A DNA stretch of 30,302 nt from a virus. Location of the stretch: the IMG/VR virus record IMGVR_UViG_3300023176_005623, positions 1 through 30,302 of that record. One strand, given 5' to 3'. Shown here piece after piece: positions 7,440-15,507 of the stretch (positions within the stretch are counted from its first letter, which is position 1; every line of letters begins with the position of its first letter). Position numbers and translations under genes: made by a program. The notes beneath the pieces were generated by a model. The model saw nothing but the letters and a program-made list of their open reading frames with translations. It did no database searches and was not told where the DNA came from.

Positions 7440-9904
7440 TATCCTTGTTTATATAAGAATCCTATTATTTGCGATTTATAGTAACTATTTAATGTTTCTT
7501 TTTTGGAAATACTAATTGGAATCATTTGTCCTCCACCAGAATTTACAGAACTTGGAGTAGTTCTTTTTTGAGATTGCATTACAACTACAGGACTTTTACT
7601 ATCAAATCCCATTTCATACTCAGCAGATTCTGAAATTTTTGCAGTCGAAGAAGATAATTTACTTTGAATTGGTTTTGGTATTTGTATAGGTTTGGCTTCT
7701 GATTCTACTGTAGATGCTGTGGAACGCGATCTTCTATTTCTCAACCTATCTTGCCAAGAACTTTCTTTCGCGGAACTTTGAGTTGTTGATAAAGGAGTTC
7801 CCTTTTCAATACCATCAGCAACTCCCTGAATTAATTTGTCAAATTTTGAAGAATCTGTAAAATCTTTTCCATATTTTTTCTCCCAATCTACCATAACTCC
7901 AAGTTCAACTAGAGCAGTTGGTGATGCTGCTCCTCTATTTACAGTAGCATTACTTTGAGTATCACTACTAATATTTCCAAGGTCTTGGTTGTTTCTCTGG
8001 AATTCCAATAAAGCTTCTTGAATTGGTACTGCAAAAGCAGCATCTTCGGCATCTCCAGATCTTGTTCTGGTTAAAAATCCTGTTCCACCACCACTACGAG
8101 AAGCATCAAAATGTAAAGGAACAATTCTAACATCTTTTTTAGATTGTTTCGTAATATAATTATCGTAGGTTTCATAAGAAGAAAAATCTTCTGGTTTTAC
8201 AATTCCAACCTTATATCCCTTTTTCTCCAACTTTGATTTTAATTTTCTTGCGGCAGAGTCTTGATATTGCCTCTCTCTACCATCTGCACCTGTTGCTCTA
8301 GATTGATTAAATGATTTCTTACTTTCATCATCTGGAAATTTTCCAGATAGGTTTGGTGGAACATGATCTAGTGGAATTATAATATCATAATCGGAAGATT
8401 CTTTGGATTGTTTTGTTGGGGAATTTATTAATTGTGTTGTTGGAGTTGATGCTACTGGAGTTGATGCTGCTGGTCTTGAACCTCTTCTGGATTGTAGTCT
8501 TTTTTGTCTTTGTGATGCTGCTGGATTTGGTGTTGATGCTGCTGGTTTCGGTTTTGCTTCAGGAACTAATGATTCTGCTGGTTTTGGTGTTGATGTTGAT
8601 GCTGCTGGTTTTGGTGTTGATGCTGCTGGTTTTGGTGCTGAAGGTGCCGCTGAAGAACCAAAAGATTCGAAATTTTTTAAATTTCCAGTTCTAGCGATTG
8701 CCTTTTGTCTTTTATTTGATGGCCTTTCCCAATACATTGTAAACCATTTAGATGCATCTTCCGCACTAGAAAATTGTGTAGAAAGATACTCCGTAGTATC
8801 TCCTTCAGATAATGCATAATCAACCTGCCCTTTCCAATTCTCCTGCCAATTTTCACCAGCAGCTGATTTCATTGCTCTAAATCTAGTATTGTGATGCTGA
8901 AAAAGACCACCAGAAGTTCCATTATCTCCAATAGCACCAGAATCAAATGAAGACTCTGCTTGAATGTTTGCTAGCATCCCTTTAGCATGAATGTCAGGAA
9001 CACCTTTGCTTACCAAATAATCGTAAATTTCTCTTGGTGGTACAAAATTTTCTCTTCCCTCTGCTATTCCTCCTGCACCTTCTCCAGTTCCTTTTGGCAA
9101 ATCTTTATCAGATTCGGACAAAGCTTCTGGTCCGATTCCAAAAATACCAAAGAAATCTTTAGTAATACTTTCTGTATCATCAAACAGTTTTCCAATCTTC
9201 TCAGCATATTCTTCATCCTCAGTTCTATTTCCAATACCTAAGAATGATCTAATCTGATTGGTTAATTTTACTCCTCCAACTACAACCCATTTTAGAAAAT
9301 CCCAAATAGGTTTTATAAATTCTCCAAGTTTTTCTATGAATAGTTTTATCTTATCATAGATTTCTTTAAAGAATTTTACTATTTCTTTTATATTTTTTAC
9401 TATAGCTAAAACAACAGAACCTAGAATAATGTTCTTGAAAAATTTTCCAATCCCAAATTCATCTCCGGGTATTTTTTGCCCAGATATTGTTCCTTCTTTT
9501 TCTTTTTTCTCTAATCTATTTTCTTCTCTAGTATTCTTTAATTTTTGATATTGTTTTTTATCATCTTGAATTTTTCTTAGTTTTGTTTGATTGCCATACT
9601 TAAGAAATCTAACAATGGTTCCTAAAGTTTTTCCAATTTTTTCAAATATTGTTTTTACACCATCTTTTGGTTTATCCGCTTTGATGTTTTCAGTATCTTT
9701 AAAGTCTTTTGATAGTGTAGGTACTAAACTTGAACTTGGTCTTTTAATCAAAGAAGATTTTTTATTTCTATTTAATTCATAAGATTTTTCTTCATCATTA
9801 CCAAAAAACTTATCTACTGCTACCTTTTTTGCCTTAGATTCTGCAACCTTTTTTGCTTCTGGCAGTGCTAATTTTGCTGCTGTTCCTATTAGTGCTGGTA
9901 ACAT
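7439..9904 (-). CDS. Tail-associated lysozyme-amidase fusion, tape-measure/hub-like
   Basis: An 821-residue protein. Residues 1-150 are charged helices. Residues 153-215 are hydrophobic (NIILGSVVLAIV and following) as in tape-measure proteins. Residues ~286-410 resemble the phage tail lysozyme family (YDYLVSKGVPDIHAKGMLANIQAESSF, with Glu317 as the likely catalytic acid, then GTSGGLFQHHNTR). After a Pro/Ala/Ser linker (417-490), residues ~505-700 look like a zinc amidase of the Amidase_3 family: His514 in PLDHVP, Glu544 in GRERQ, His598 in VPLHFDAS and Glu667 in ALVELGV. It should cut both glycan strands and the peptide-glycan bond during DNA entry. Its linker resembles that of its upstream neighbour. 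Confidence 0.75.
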   Translation of the reverse strand: MLPALIGTAAKLALPEAKKVAESKAKKVAVDKFFGNDEEKSYELNRNKKSSLIKRPSSSLVPTLSKDFKDTENIKADKPKDGVKTIFEKIGKTLGTIVRFLKYGNQTKLRKIQDDKKQYQKLKNTREENRLEKKEKEGTISGQKIPGDEFGIGKFFKNIILGSVVLAIVKNIKEIVKFFKEIYDKIKLFIEKLGEFIKPIWDFLKWVVVGGVKLTNQIRSFLGIGNRTEDEEYAEKIGKLFDDTESITKDFFGIFGIGPEALSESDKDLPKGTGEGAGGIAEGRENFVPPREIYDYLVSKGVPDIHAKGMLANIQAESSFDSGAIGDNGTSGGLFQHHNTRFRAMKSAAGENWQENWKGQVDYALSEGDTTEYLSTQFSSAEDASKWFTMYWERPSNKRQKAIARTGNLKNFESFGSSAAPSAPKPAASTPKPAASTSTPKPAESLVPEAKPKPAASTPNPAASQRQKRLQSRRGSRPAASTPVASTPTTQLINSPTKQSKESSDYDIIIPLDHVPPNLSGKFPDDESKKSFNQSRATGADGRERQYQDSAARKLKSKLEKKGYKVGIVKPEDFSSYETYDNYITKQSKKDVRIVPLHFDASRSGGGTGFLTRTRSGDAEDAAFAVPIQEALLEFQRNNQDLGNISSDTQSNATVNRGAASPTALVELGVMVDWEKKYGKDFTDSSKFDKLIQGVADGIEKGTPLSTTQSSAKESSWQDRLRNRRSRSTASTVESEAKPIQIPKPIQSKLSSSTAKISESAEYEMGFDSKSPVVVMQSQKRTTPSSVNSGGGQMIPISISKKETLNSYYKSQIIGFLYKQG
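8435..8656 (-). repeat. Linker repeat shared with neighbouring gene (copy 2)
   Basis: This stretch encodes the Pro/Ala/Ser/Thr linker of the lysozyme-amidase protein. It contains KPAESLVPEAKP, ASTPNPAA and an SRRG-type end, which recur in the 1078-residue neighbour. On the plus strand the shared blocks include ggaactaatgattctgctgg and tttggtgttgatgc. Internal ASTPKPAA units are also repeated. Confidence 0.8.
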
Positions 9905-9905
9905 T

Positions 9906-12900
9906 TTATCCTACCACATTATAGATTCCTTTGACAACCATTGTTGTCATATTATTTGGATCTTCAGATGAGAAGAATGGTACTGGAGATTGTCCTCCCG
10001 AAGATGTACTTGCTGCATTTCCACTACTAATACGTGAAGGCATTGTAACAATTCCATTCCCAGAACTTCTTCTTGGCGGACCAATAGAAGGACCTTTTGG
10101 TTTGGATCTTACTATTTGTGCTGGTGCTGGTCTGGAACCTGGAGATGATAACTTTGGAGTAGACCCTGCTCCAGGACCAACATATTTGAAATGAGCACTT
10201 TGAGAATTATGATTATAGACATATCTCCAACCATATTTACTTCCATTTCTCTTCATCCATTCATATCCAGCACCATTCATATCAAGTGCTTCTCCATACA
10301 TATGATGGGAATTTGGATGTCCACCTATAGAATCATTTTTTTGTTGACTGCGACCAGAACTTGCAACATATTCGCCAAGATTCATACCAGAGTCTTCAAC
10401 TGCTCTTGCAAATTGTTGCGCAGCAGGACTAGAAAATACTACAGGTCTTCCATTTTGATCTATCTGACCTTGAACAGTATAACCAGAACCAGTTTCTGAG
10501 TGTGAAGCTGGAACTACTTTTGCAGAGCCAGACTTTCCATCTCTTCCAGAATCTTCAGTTCCGGAATCTTCACTTCCGGAAGAATAACTTTGTATCTGAC
10601 TTCCCATTGAAGTAGAAGTAGATGGAGGTATATATGAAGGACTTTCACCAGAACTTATATTTCTTATAGCACCCCAAAGTTGCTCTATTGATTTATTGAT
10701 TAAATCCAACATACCATAGATATTTTTTATCTCTCCAAACAATGCTTTGTTTACTTTACCCTTTCCTTCTTCTTTAGATTTTTCTAAAGATTCTTGAGTA
10801 GATTCATCTGCTGGAGTAAGTGTATTTCTTGGACCTCTTCTGGATTCTTGTCTGCTCTTTCTTCTTGCTGCTGGGTTTGGTGTTGATGCTTCTGGGTTTG
10901 GTTTTGCCTCAGGAACTAATGATTCTGCTGGTTTCGGTTCTGTGCCAGGAACTAATGATTCTGCTGGTTTGGATTGCTCTTTAGGTTCTGGTTTCGATTC
11001 TGTGCCAGGAACTAATGATTCTGCTGATCCAGATTGCTCCGCTTTTTTTGCTTCTTCTGCTTCTCTTCTTTCTTTTCTCTTCAAGAAATAGTGTTTTATC
11101 GCCGCTTCTGTTCCGGCACCCGCTGCCATAGAACCAACAGCAATAGCTATTCCGGCAGGACTTCCAGCACCAGCTGTAACTCCTGTAAGTGCTGTTCCCG
11201 CAGCAAATCCAAGAGCAGTTACCAACCATCCAGCGCCATATGCTGCAAGTTTGATAATAACAGCTTCCATATCACCTTTTTCCCAATCCTCCTTTAATTC
11301 TTCATAAAGAAAAAATAGTCCAAGCACTCTTAATATTGGTCCTAGTGCTCTAATAGCTCTAGCACCAGTACCTTTTAATGCTGATGCAATTGCTTTATTT
11401 TTGCTAATCCATTCCGACATTCCCGGAGGAGTCATTTTCTTCTTAACATAATTAAGACTTCCCTTAGCACTATTCCATGCAGATTTAGTAAAATCAAAAA
11501 TTTTGTCTTTAGTTCTACCAAGAAAATTCATACTTCTTTGAACTAATCCTGGTTTTACTGCTTGGGATTCTAATCTAGGAACATTTCCAAAAACATCTCC
11601 AACTTCATCTGCACCCGCTTTTGCCCAATTACCTAATCCTTTAGGGCCAGAATCTAGTGGTTGGGGACCAATAGGAGAGGTATATGCAGTTCTACCACCA
11701 AGTCTTGGTTTTAAATTTCTAAAAAATCTACCACCTCTTGAACCTGATGTTCGTGGTTTATCTCCTCTTGGTGGTTTATCTCCCTTTGGTGGTTTAGGTG
11801 GTTTAGGTGGTTTAGGTGGGTTTGGAGGTTTTCTAAGATTTCTAAACCACTTAAAAGCATCATATAACATCTTGACAAATTTAAATACTTTCCACCCGAT
11901 TCTCAGAGCAACTAATGCTAAAAGACCCTTAACAATTGTTGGTCCATGCTCTGACATAAAGTTGAAAAAGTCGTCAACTTTTTGTTTATTTTCCGGATTT
12001 TGTAACCACTTTAATGCACCAACAACTGCAGACCCCAATAGTATATTTGTAAAGAATTTTTTTATAGCATCAAAAAAATTAGTGACTGGAGACTCTATTG
12101 CCTTCGGAATTTTTAAACTTCTTTTCTTTTTTCTTTCTAAGTTTTTTTCTTTTTCTTTTCTTTTCTCCTCTTCATTGATTAATCTTTGATTTTCTTTATC
12201 TTTCTTTTCAATATCAGATTGTTTTTCTAATACATTTCTAATGGTAATTAAAGATTCTAAAATATTTCCAATACCATTAGTAAGTTCATTTTCTATTGAT
12301 TCACTTTTCTCAGATTCCTTATCTTCCGGTTTAAGACTATCTACCTTTTTAATCGCACCAGGTTTACGATTAAAAACTTTATCTATATTAACTTTCTTTT
12401 CTTTTACTTTAAACCTACCAGTCTTTCCTTTGACTCGCTTAAGTTCATTGGTAACGAGTTCAATGCTCTCAGTAGTCATCTGAGAGTTTGGCATTCTACC
12501 TTTAATTGATGCTTCTTTTAAGAGTGAAGCATACTCCTCATAAGTTAAATCAAATACATCTTCCAATCCTAAGATAGAAAGAATTTGAGAATCTATTTCT
12601 TCGTCAACTAGATCGTCATATTTTTTTGGTATGGTTGCAAGTGTTGCAAAACCACCTGGAGTATCTTTCTTTTTTACTTCTCCAACAGTTTCCTTTAAAA
12701 GGTCATCTAATCCCTTAGGAATTTTTTCTTCTTGGTCTTCAATACTACCTAAAAGTTCATCCAATCCTTCAGGGATTTCATCATCATCTTCCTCATCATC
12801 AACATCATTTTGCGGATTTACACTAAAACTCTGAGGAATTGCGGGAACTCCCACATATGGAAATAATTCCCAAGCATTATCTTCATCAGTAAGTTTTTTT

Positions 12901-13142
12901 AATTTATCTCTTATTTTCTGTCTATGATTCTTTATATCATCAAAAGATAAACCAAGACTTGCCATCCAATTTCTGATGGCAATTTGATTTTTTCCTCTTG
13001 GTTTTACATTTTTTCCGGCGTAATAAACTGCTAGGTCAAAATCAGATTGAAACTCTGGCTCCCACCTTTCACCCCCTTTCATGTACGAAGGATTTATTCC
13101 AAAACTATTAATGGATAGATTATTTGGAAGATCAGTTATCAT
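9906..13142 (-). CDS. Giant tape-measure/hub-like protein with M15 peptidase domain
   Basis: A 1078-residue protein. Order: acidic N-terminus with a doubled IPxGLDxLL motif (123-150), a Lys/Glu coiled coil (~305-345), a hydrophobic stretch (360-430), a PPKPPKPPK run (438-463), a second very hydrophobic Gly/Ala region (~600-700), a repeated SLVPGTE/KPAE linker, and a C-terminal domain at ~900-990. That domain has the M15 peptidase (VanY/endolysin endopeptidase) zinc pattern SxHxxGxAxD (Ser945, His947, Asp954) and the third ligand in AHFKYV (His984). I infer a tail protein spanning the tube or hub that brings a peptidoglycan peptidase. The gene ends 1 base before the lysozyme-amidase start. Confidence 0.7.
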   Translation of the reverse strand: MITDLPNNLSINSFGINPSYMKGGERWEPEFQSDFDLAVYYAGKNVKPRGKNQIAIRNWMASLGLSFDDIKNHRQKIRDKLKKLTDEDNAWELFPYVGVPAIPQSFSVNPQNDVDDEEDDDEIPEGLDELLGSIEDQEEKIPKGLDDLLKETVGEVKKKDTPGGFATLATIPKKYDDLVDEEIDSQILSILGLEDVFDLTYEEYASLLKEASIKGRMPNSQMTTESIELVTNELKRVKGKTGRFKVKEKKVNIDKVFNRKPGAIKKVDSLKPEDKESEKSESIENELTNGIGNILESLITIRNVLEKQSDIEKKDKENQRLINEEEKRKEKEKNLERKKKRSLKIPKAIESPVTNFFDAIKKFFTNILLGSAVVGALKWLQNPENKQKVDDFFNFMSEHGPTIVKGLLALVALRIGWKVFKFVKMLYDAFKWFRNLRKPPNPPKPPKPPKPPKGDKPPRGDKPRTSGSRGGRFFRNLKPRLGGRTAYTSPIGPQPLDSGPKGLGNWAKAGADEVGDVFGNVPRLESQAVKPGLVQRSMNFLGRTKDKIFDFTKSAWNSAKGSLNYVKKKMTPPGMSEWISKNKAIASALKGTGARAIRALGPILRVLGLFFLYEELKEDWEKGDMEAVIIKLAAYGAGWLVTALGFAAGTALTGVTAGAGSPAGIAIAVGSMAAGAGTEAAIKHYFLKRKERREAEEAKKAEQSGSAESLVPGTESKPEPKEQSKPAESLVPGTEPKPAESLVPEAKPNPEASTPNPAARRKSRQESRRGPRNTLTPADESTQESLEKSKEEGKGKVNKALFGEIKNIYGMLDLINKSIEQLWGAIRNISSGESPSYIPPSTSTSMGSQIQSYSSGSEDSGTEDSGRDGKSGSAKVVPASHSETGSGYTVQGQIDQNGRPVVFSSPAAQQFARAVEDSGMNLGEYVASSGRSQQKNDSIGGHPNSHHMYGEALDMNGAGYEWMKRNGSKYGWRYVYNHNSQSAHFKYVGPGAGSTPKLSSPGSRPAPAQIVRSKPKGPSIGPPRRSSGNGIVTMPSRISSGNAASTSSGGQSPVPFFSSEDPNNMTTMVVKGIYNVVG
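10829..11040 (-). repeat. Linker repeat shared with neighbouring gene (copy 1)
   Basis: This stretch encodes the linker of the 1078-residue protein, with three tandem ESLVPGT/ESLVPEA units. The block ggaactaatgattctgctg occurs three times on the plus strand. The end (KPNPEASTPNPAA, then RRKSRQESRRG) matches the linker of the adjacent lysozyme-amidase gene at the DNA level as well as the protein level. Confidence 0.8.
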
Positions 13143-13149
13143 GGAAGTT

Positions 13150-13317
13150 TTATCCGCCGTTCTGTTGTTGTCTTAATTTTTCTTCTTCAAGGTGATTTTG
13201 AAGTAAAGCAACATAAATGTCTCTTTCCCAAGGAATCAAATTTTCTACTTCCCATAATGAATATTTATGATACTGAAGTAGAGCAAAGTTAAGTTTATAA
13301 TAATTTTCAAGATCCAT
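13150..13317 (-). CDS. Small gene between gp26 and the giant tail protein (55 aa)
   Basis: A 55-residue protein starting MDLENYYKLNFALLQYHKYS and continuing with LIPWERDIYVALLQNHLEEEK. It fills the gap between gp26 and the giant tape-measure-like gene, ends 7 bases before the next start, and has no stops or low complexity, so it is very probably real. I recall similar short proteins at this place in other T4-like cyanophages. The position (just upstream of a tape-measure-type gene and after gp26) and the short helical 'PxERDIYxxLL' core recall the second tail-assembly chaperone of other myophages (P2 gpE' type), but that is an inference. Confidence 0.75.
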   Translation of the reverse strand: MDLENYYKLNFALLQYHKYSLWEVENLIPWERDIYVALLQNHLEEEKLRQQQNGG

Positions 13318-13328
13318 ATGTATCATTC

Positions 13329-14048
13329 CTAGGCGAAAAAACTTGTCAATCCCTCCAATACTACAGTACTTTCTACATTTGTTTTTGGATTTTTCACTTT
13401 AATCTCATGAGATAGTTTTGGCATTGTCGAGAAAAACTTCTCTACATCTTTAAATTGAATGCTATTCATTTGCCCCAGAAAATCTACAATTTCATTTTTA
13501 GTGACATCAGAAGATGACCAAACTTCTTCTTCATTATAAATTTTATCTACACAAGATGCAATTAAATCAAAAGATTGATCGATGTTCTTATCATCATCAA
13601 TATCAAAGTTATTTTTCACAAATTCATCTAAAGATGGATATTTCATTTCCATCACTAGAGTATCATCTAATTTGATTTTATTTGTGTGCTCACTATTTCG
13701 TTTTACTTTTATATCTTCGATAGCAATCTTTACTGAGATTTGAGTTATCCCATCATCAGGAGCTGTAATATTAACTTCAATTTCTTCTCCGATTGATTTT
13801 CCTCGGATATTCAAAAACAAATATTCAATATCAAAAGTTGGTAAATGTTCTACTTTGATACCTTTTGTTTGAATACAATTTTTAAGAACTGCTTTAATCG
13901 CATTAGAAATTTCTTTATTGCTTTCTGATTCTAATGCAAGAACTAAAAGTTTTTCTTCTTTAACTAAAAATGGTCTATACTTAATTGTTTTTCTAGTAGA
14001 TGGCAACTCAAGCTCGTATGAAGGAGTCGCAATTGTTGGTAAAGGCAT
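13329..14048 (-). CDS. 26: Baseplate hub subunit gp26
   Basis: A 239-residue protein with the T4-type gp26 (T4_baseplate family) layout: an N-terminal LPTIATPSYELELPSTRKTIKYRPF strand region, FLVKEEKLLVLALES, then the NCIQTKGIKVEHLPTFDIEYLFLNIRGKSIGE core, an acidic middle and a helical C-terminus. T4 gp26 is 208 residues. In T4 it takes part in assembling the hub. It is the second gene of the leftward structural block, 11 bases before the 55-residue gene, and resembles tail-assembly chaperones placed before tape-measure genes in other tailed phages. Confidence 0.85.
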   Translation of the reverse strand: MPLPTIATPSYELELPSTRKTIKYRPFLVKEEKLLVLALESESNKEISNAIKAVLKNCIQTKGIKVEHLPTFDIEYLFLNIRGKSIGEEIEVNITAPDDGITQISVKIAIEDIKVKRNSEHTNKIKLDDTLVMEMKYPSLDEFVKNNFDIDDDKNIDQSFDLIASCVDKIYNEEEVWSSSDVTKNEIVDFLGQMNSIQFKDVEKFFSTMPKLSHEIKVKNPKTNVESTVVLEGLTSFFA

Positions 14049-14092
14049 AATGTCCTATAATGATTTCAGATATTGATATTTAGTACACCAAA

Positions 14093-14971
14093 CTAAAATG
14101 CATTATTAATAAAATCACCAACTCTTTGACCATCTTGAGATCTACCTCTACCTTCCAACACTCTTTCTCCAAGACCATTTTTAGATCTAAGTAAAGTTGC
14201 AGCAGCAGAAGCAGCTCTTAATCTTTCCAAATCCGTTGAGTTATTGCCTAAGATATTGGTAGTTCCGGCATTACCATCAAAGTTTAAAGAATTTTGTTCG
14301 GCAATTGCGGGAGATCTTGGATCTGGAATAGTACCAATCTTTCCATCACCATAACGTTCTCTTACGTATCTAATATAAGAGAATGACACATTACATTTAA
14401 GTAGTTGACTTTGCTCGTAAGAAACTGGCATAGATGTTATTGATTTTGGAAATGCATTTATGAAACTATATTTCATGCTCGTTCCAAATTCTTTTTCAAA
14501 TTTTACGATGTGAATATTTTCTTTATATGTTGAAGGATAACTCATTCTATAATGAACATAATTTCCAGAATATTCATTGACATCAAAAGTATTATTTGAT
14601 GTTCCTTGACCAACAATAAAATCAATCCAAGAATCAAAAAATTCAATCACTCGATAATCTCTATCAACATAAAAAGTTAAATTTAAAGTATCATCATAAA
14701 TTCTACGATGAACCATCTGCTCAGTTACTCCATGAAAATCATTTTGCGATTCTTGAGTTGCCAAAGAAGTTCCTGGAAGAGAAGTTTCCGAGCACAATAA
14801 TTCTATATCAGAAATTTGATTATAATCTATAGATTTTGAACTTAAAAATGCTCTAACCGGATTCGGGATTGCAAACTTTACATGATATACAGAAGTTTGA
14901 GCAATATTTAATACTCTACTTTTTATTTCACTTACATTATAATACTTTGGATTGCCTGCTGAACCAGCCAT
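14093..14971 (-). CDS. Baseplate tail-tube initiator, gp54-like
   Basis: A 292-residue protein close in length to T4 gp54 (320). The N-terminal two thirds have a tail-tube-type pattern: VYHVKFAIPNPVRAFL, then DIELLCSETSLPGTSLAT, HRRIYDDTLNLTFYVDRDYRVIEFFDSWIDFI, YRMSYPSTY and SITSMPVSYEQSQLLKCNVSFSYIRYV. The C-terminal tail is Asn/Ala/Gly-rich and probably disordered. The tube-like fold, and gp48 and gp53 close by on the other strand, favour gp54, the protein on which the tube starts; a gp19-type tube paralogue is the alternative. It is transcribed divergently from gp4, with 36 bases between the two starts. Confidence 0.65.
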   Translation of the reverse strand: MAGSAGNPKYYNVSEIKSRVLNIAQTSVYHVKFAIPNPVRAFLSSKSIDYNQISDIELLCSETSLPGTSLATQESQNDFHGVTEQMVHRRIYDDTLNLTFYVDRDYRVIEFFDSWIDFIVGQGTSNNTFDVNEYSGNYVHYRMSYPSTYKENIHIVKFEKEFGTSMKYSFINAFPKSITSMPVSYEQSQLLKCNVSFSYIRYVRERYGDGKIGTIPDPRSPAIAEQNSLNFDGNAGTTNILGNNSTDLERLRAASAAATLLRSKNGLGERVLEGRGRSQDGQRVGDFINNAF

Positions 14972-14972
14972 T

Positions 14973-14980
14973 TATAAATA
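14973..14980 (+). promoter_or_regulatory. T4-type late promoter (TATAAATA) for gp4
   Basis: An exact match to the T4 late promoter octamer, on the plus strand, 27 bases before the gp4 start. It sits inside a palindrome (ATTTATAAAT), so the minus strand also shows most of the box, but there it would lie at the gp54-like start codon and is unlikely to serve that gene. Confidence 0.65.
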
Positions 14981-15007
14981 CAGTTACCTTTATATATTAT
15001 GTAGCCA

Positions 15008-15451
15008 ATGGCCGAATCATTAAAATCAAAATACAAACCTTCATATCCAAAAAAATATAAAGGAGACCCAAACAATATAATTTGCAGAAGCAGTTGGGAA
15101 AGAAAATTTTGTCGTTGGTGTGATTTAAATGAAAATATAATATCTTGGGGTTCGGAAGAATTTTTTATTCCTTATGTCTCTCCTCTTGATAATAGAGTTC
15201 ATAGATACTTTCCAGACTTTATTATAAAGGTAAAGGAAACTGATGGCAAAATAAAAACTTATGTTATTGAGGTGAAGCCCAAAAAACAAACTGCACCTCC
15301 GGTAAAAAAATCTAGAGTGACAAAAAGTTATATCTACGAAACAAAAACGTATGCAGTAAATCAGGCAAAATGGAAAGCTGCAAAAGAATGGTGTGATGAT
15401 AGATTAATTGAATTTAAAATTATTACCGAAGACGAACTTGGAATTAAATAG
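15008..15451 (+). CDS. 4: Head completion protein gp4
   Basis: A 147-residue protein matching the T4-type gp4 head completion family in length (T4: 150) and motifs: CRSSWERKFCRWCDLNENIISWGSEEFFIPY, then HRYFPDFII, TYVIEVKPKKQT and QAKWKAAKEWC. The pattern PDF...IEVKPK is that of a PD-(D/E)XK nuclease fold, consistent with the family's suggested role of trimming or protecting DNA ends as the head is completed. It is the first of three plus-strand genes embedded in minus-strand surroundings and has its own exact late promoter. Confidence 0.85.
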   Translation: MAESLKSKYKPSYPKKYKGDPNNIICRSSWERKFCRWCDLNENIISWGSEEFFIPYVSPLDNRVHRYFPDFIIKVKETDGKIKTYVIEVKPKKQTAPPVKKSRVTKSYIYETKTYAVNQAKWKAAKEWCDDRLIEFKIITEDELGIK

Positions 15452-15458
15452 ATAAATA
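15451..15458 (+). promoter_or_regulatory. T4-type late promoter box (GATAAATA) for gp48
   Basis: The octamer GATAAATA (seven of eight bases of the late consensus) starts on the last base of the gp4 stop codon. A predicted start near 15465 leaves a leader of about 43 bases with the Shine-Dalgarno-like aagggaag before the gp48 ATG. Confidence 0.5.
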
Positions 15459-15507
15459 ACAGTACCAAGGTATATCTACCAATCCCAGAATAAGGGAAGA
15501 AAGTTTA

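Noticed and set aside
8403-8819. Two plus-strand open frames rich in Gly/Ala/Asp or Leu/Val
   Set aside because: They are shadows of the repetitive linker of the lysozyme-amidase gene.
13262-13269. CATAAATA late-box on the minus strand
   Set aside because: It is within the 55-residue gene (His-Lys-Tyr codons) and far from the next start; not convincing as a promoter.
13321-13349. TTGACA-17-ATGATA at the end of gp26
   Set aside because: The -10 match is poor and the -35 is made of gp26 C-terminal codons. The structural block probably uses late promoters.
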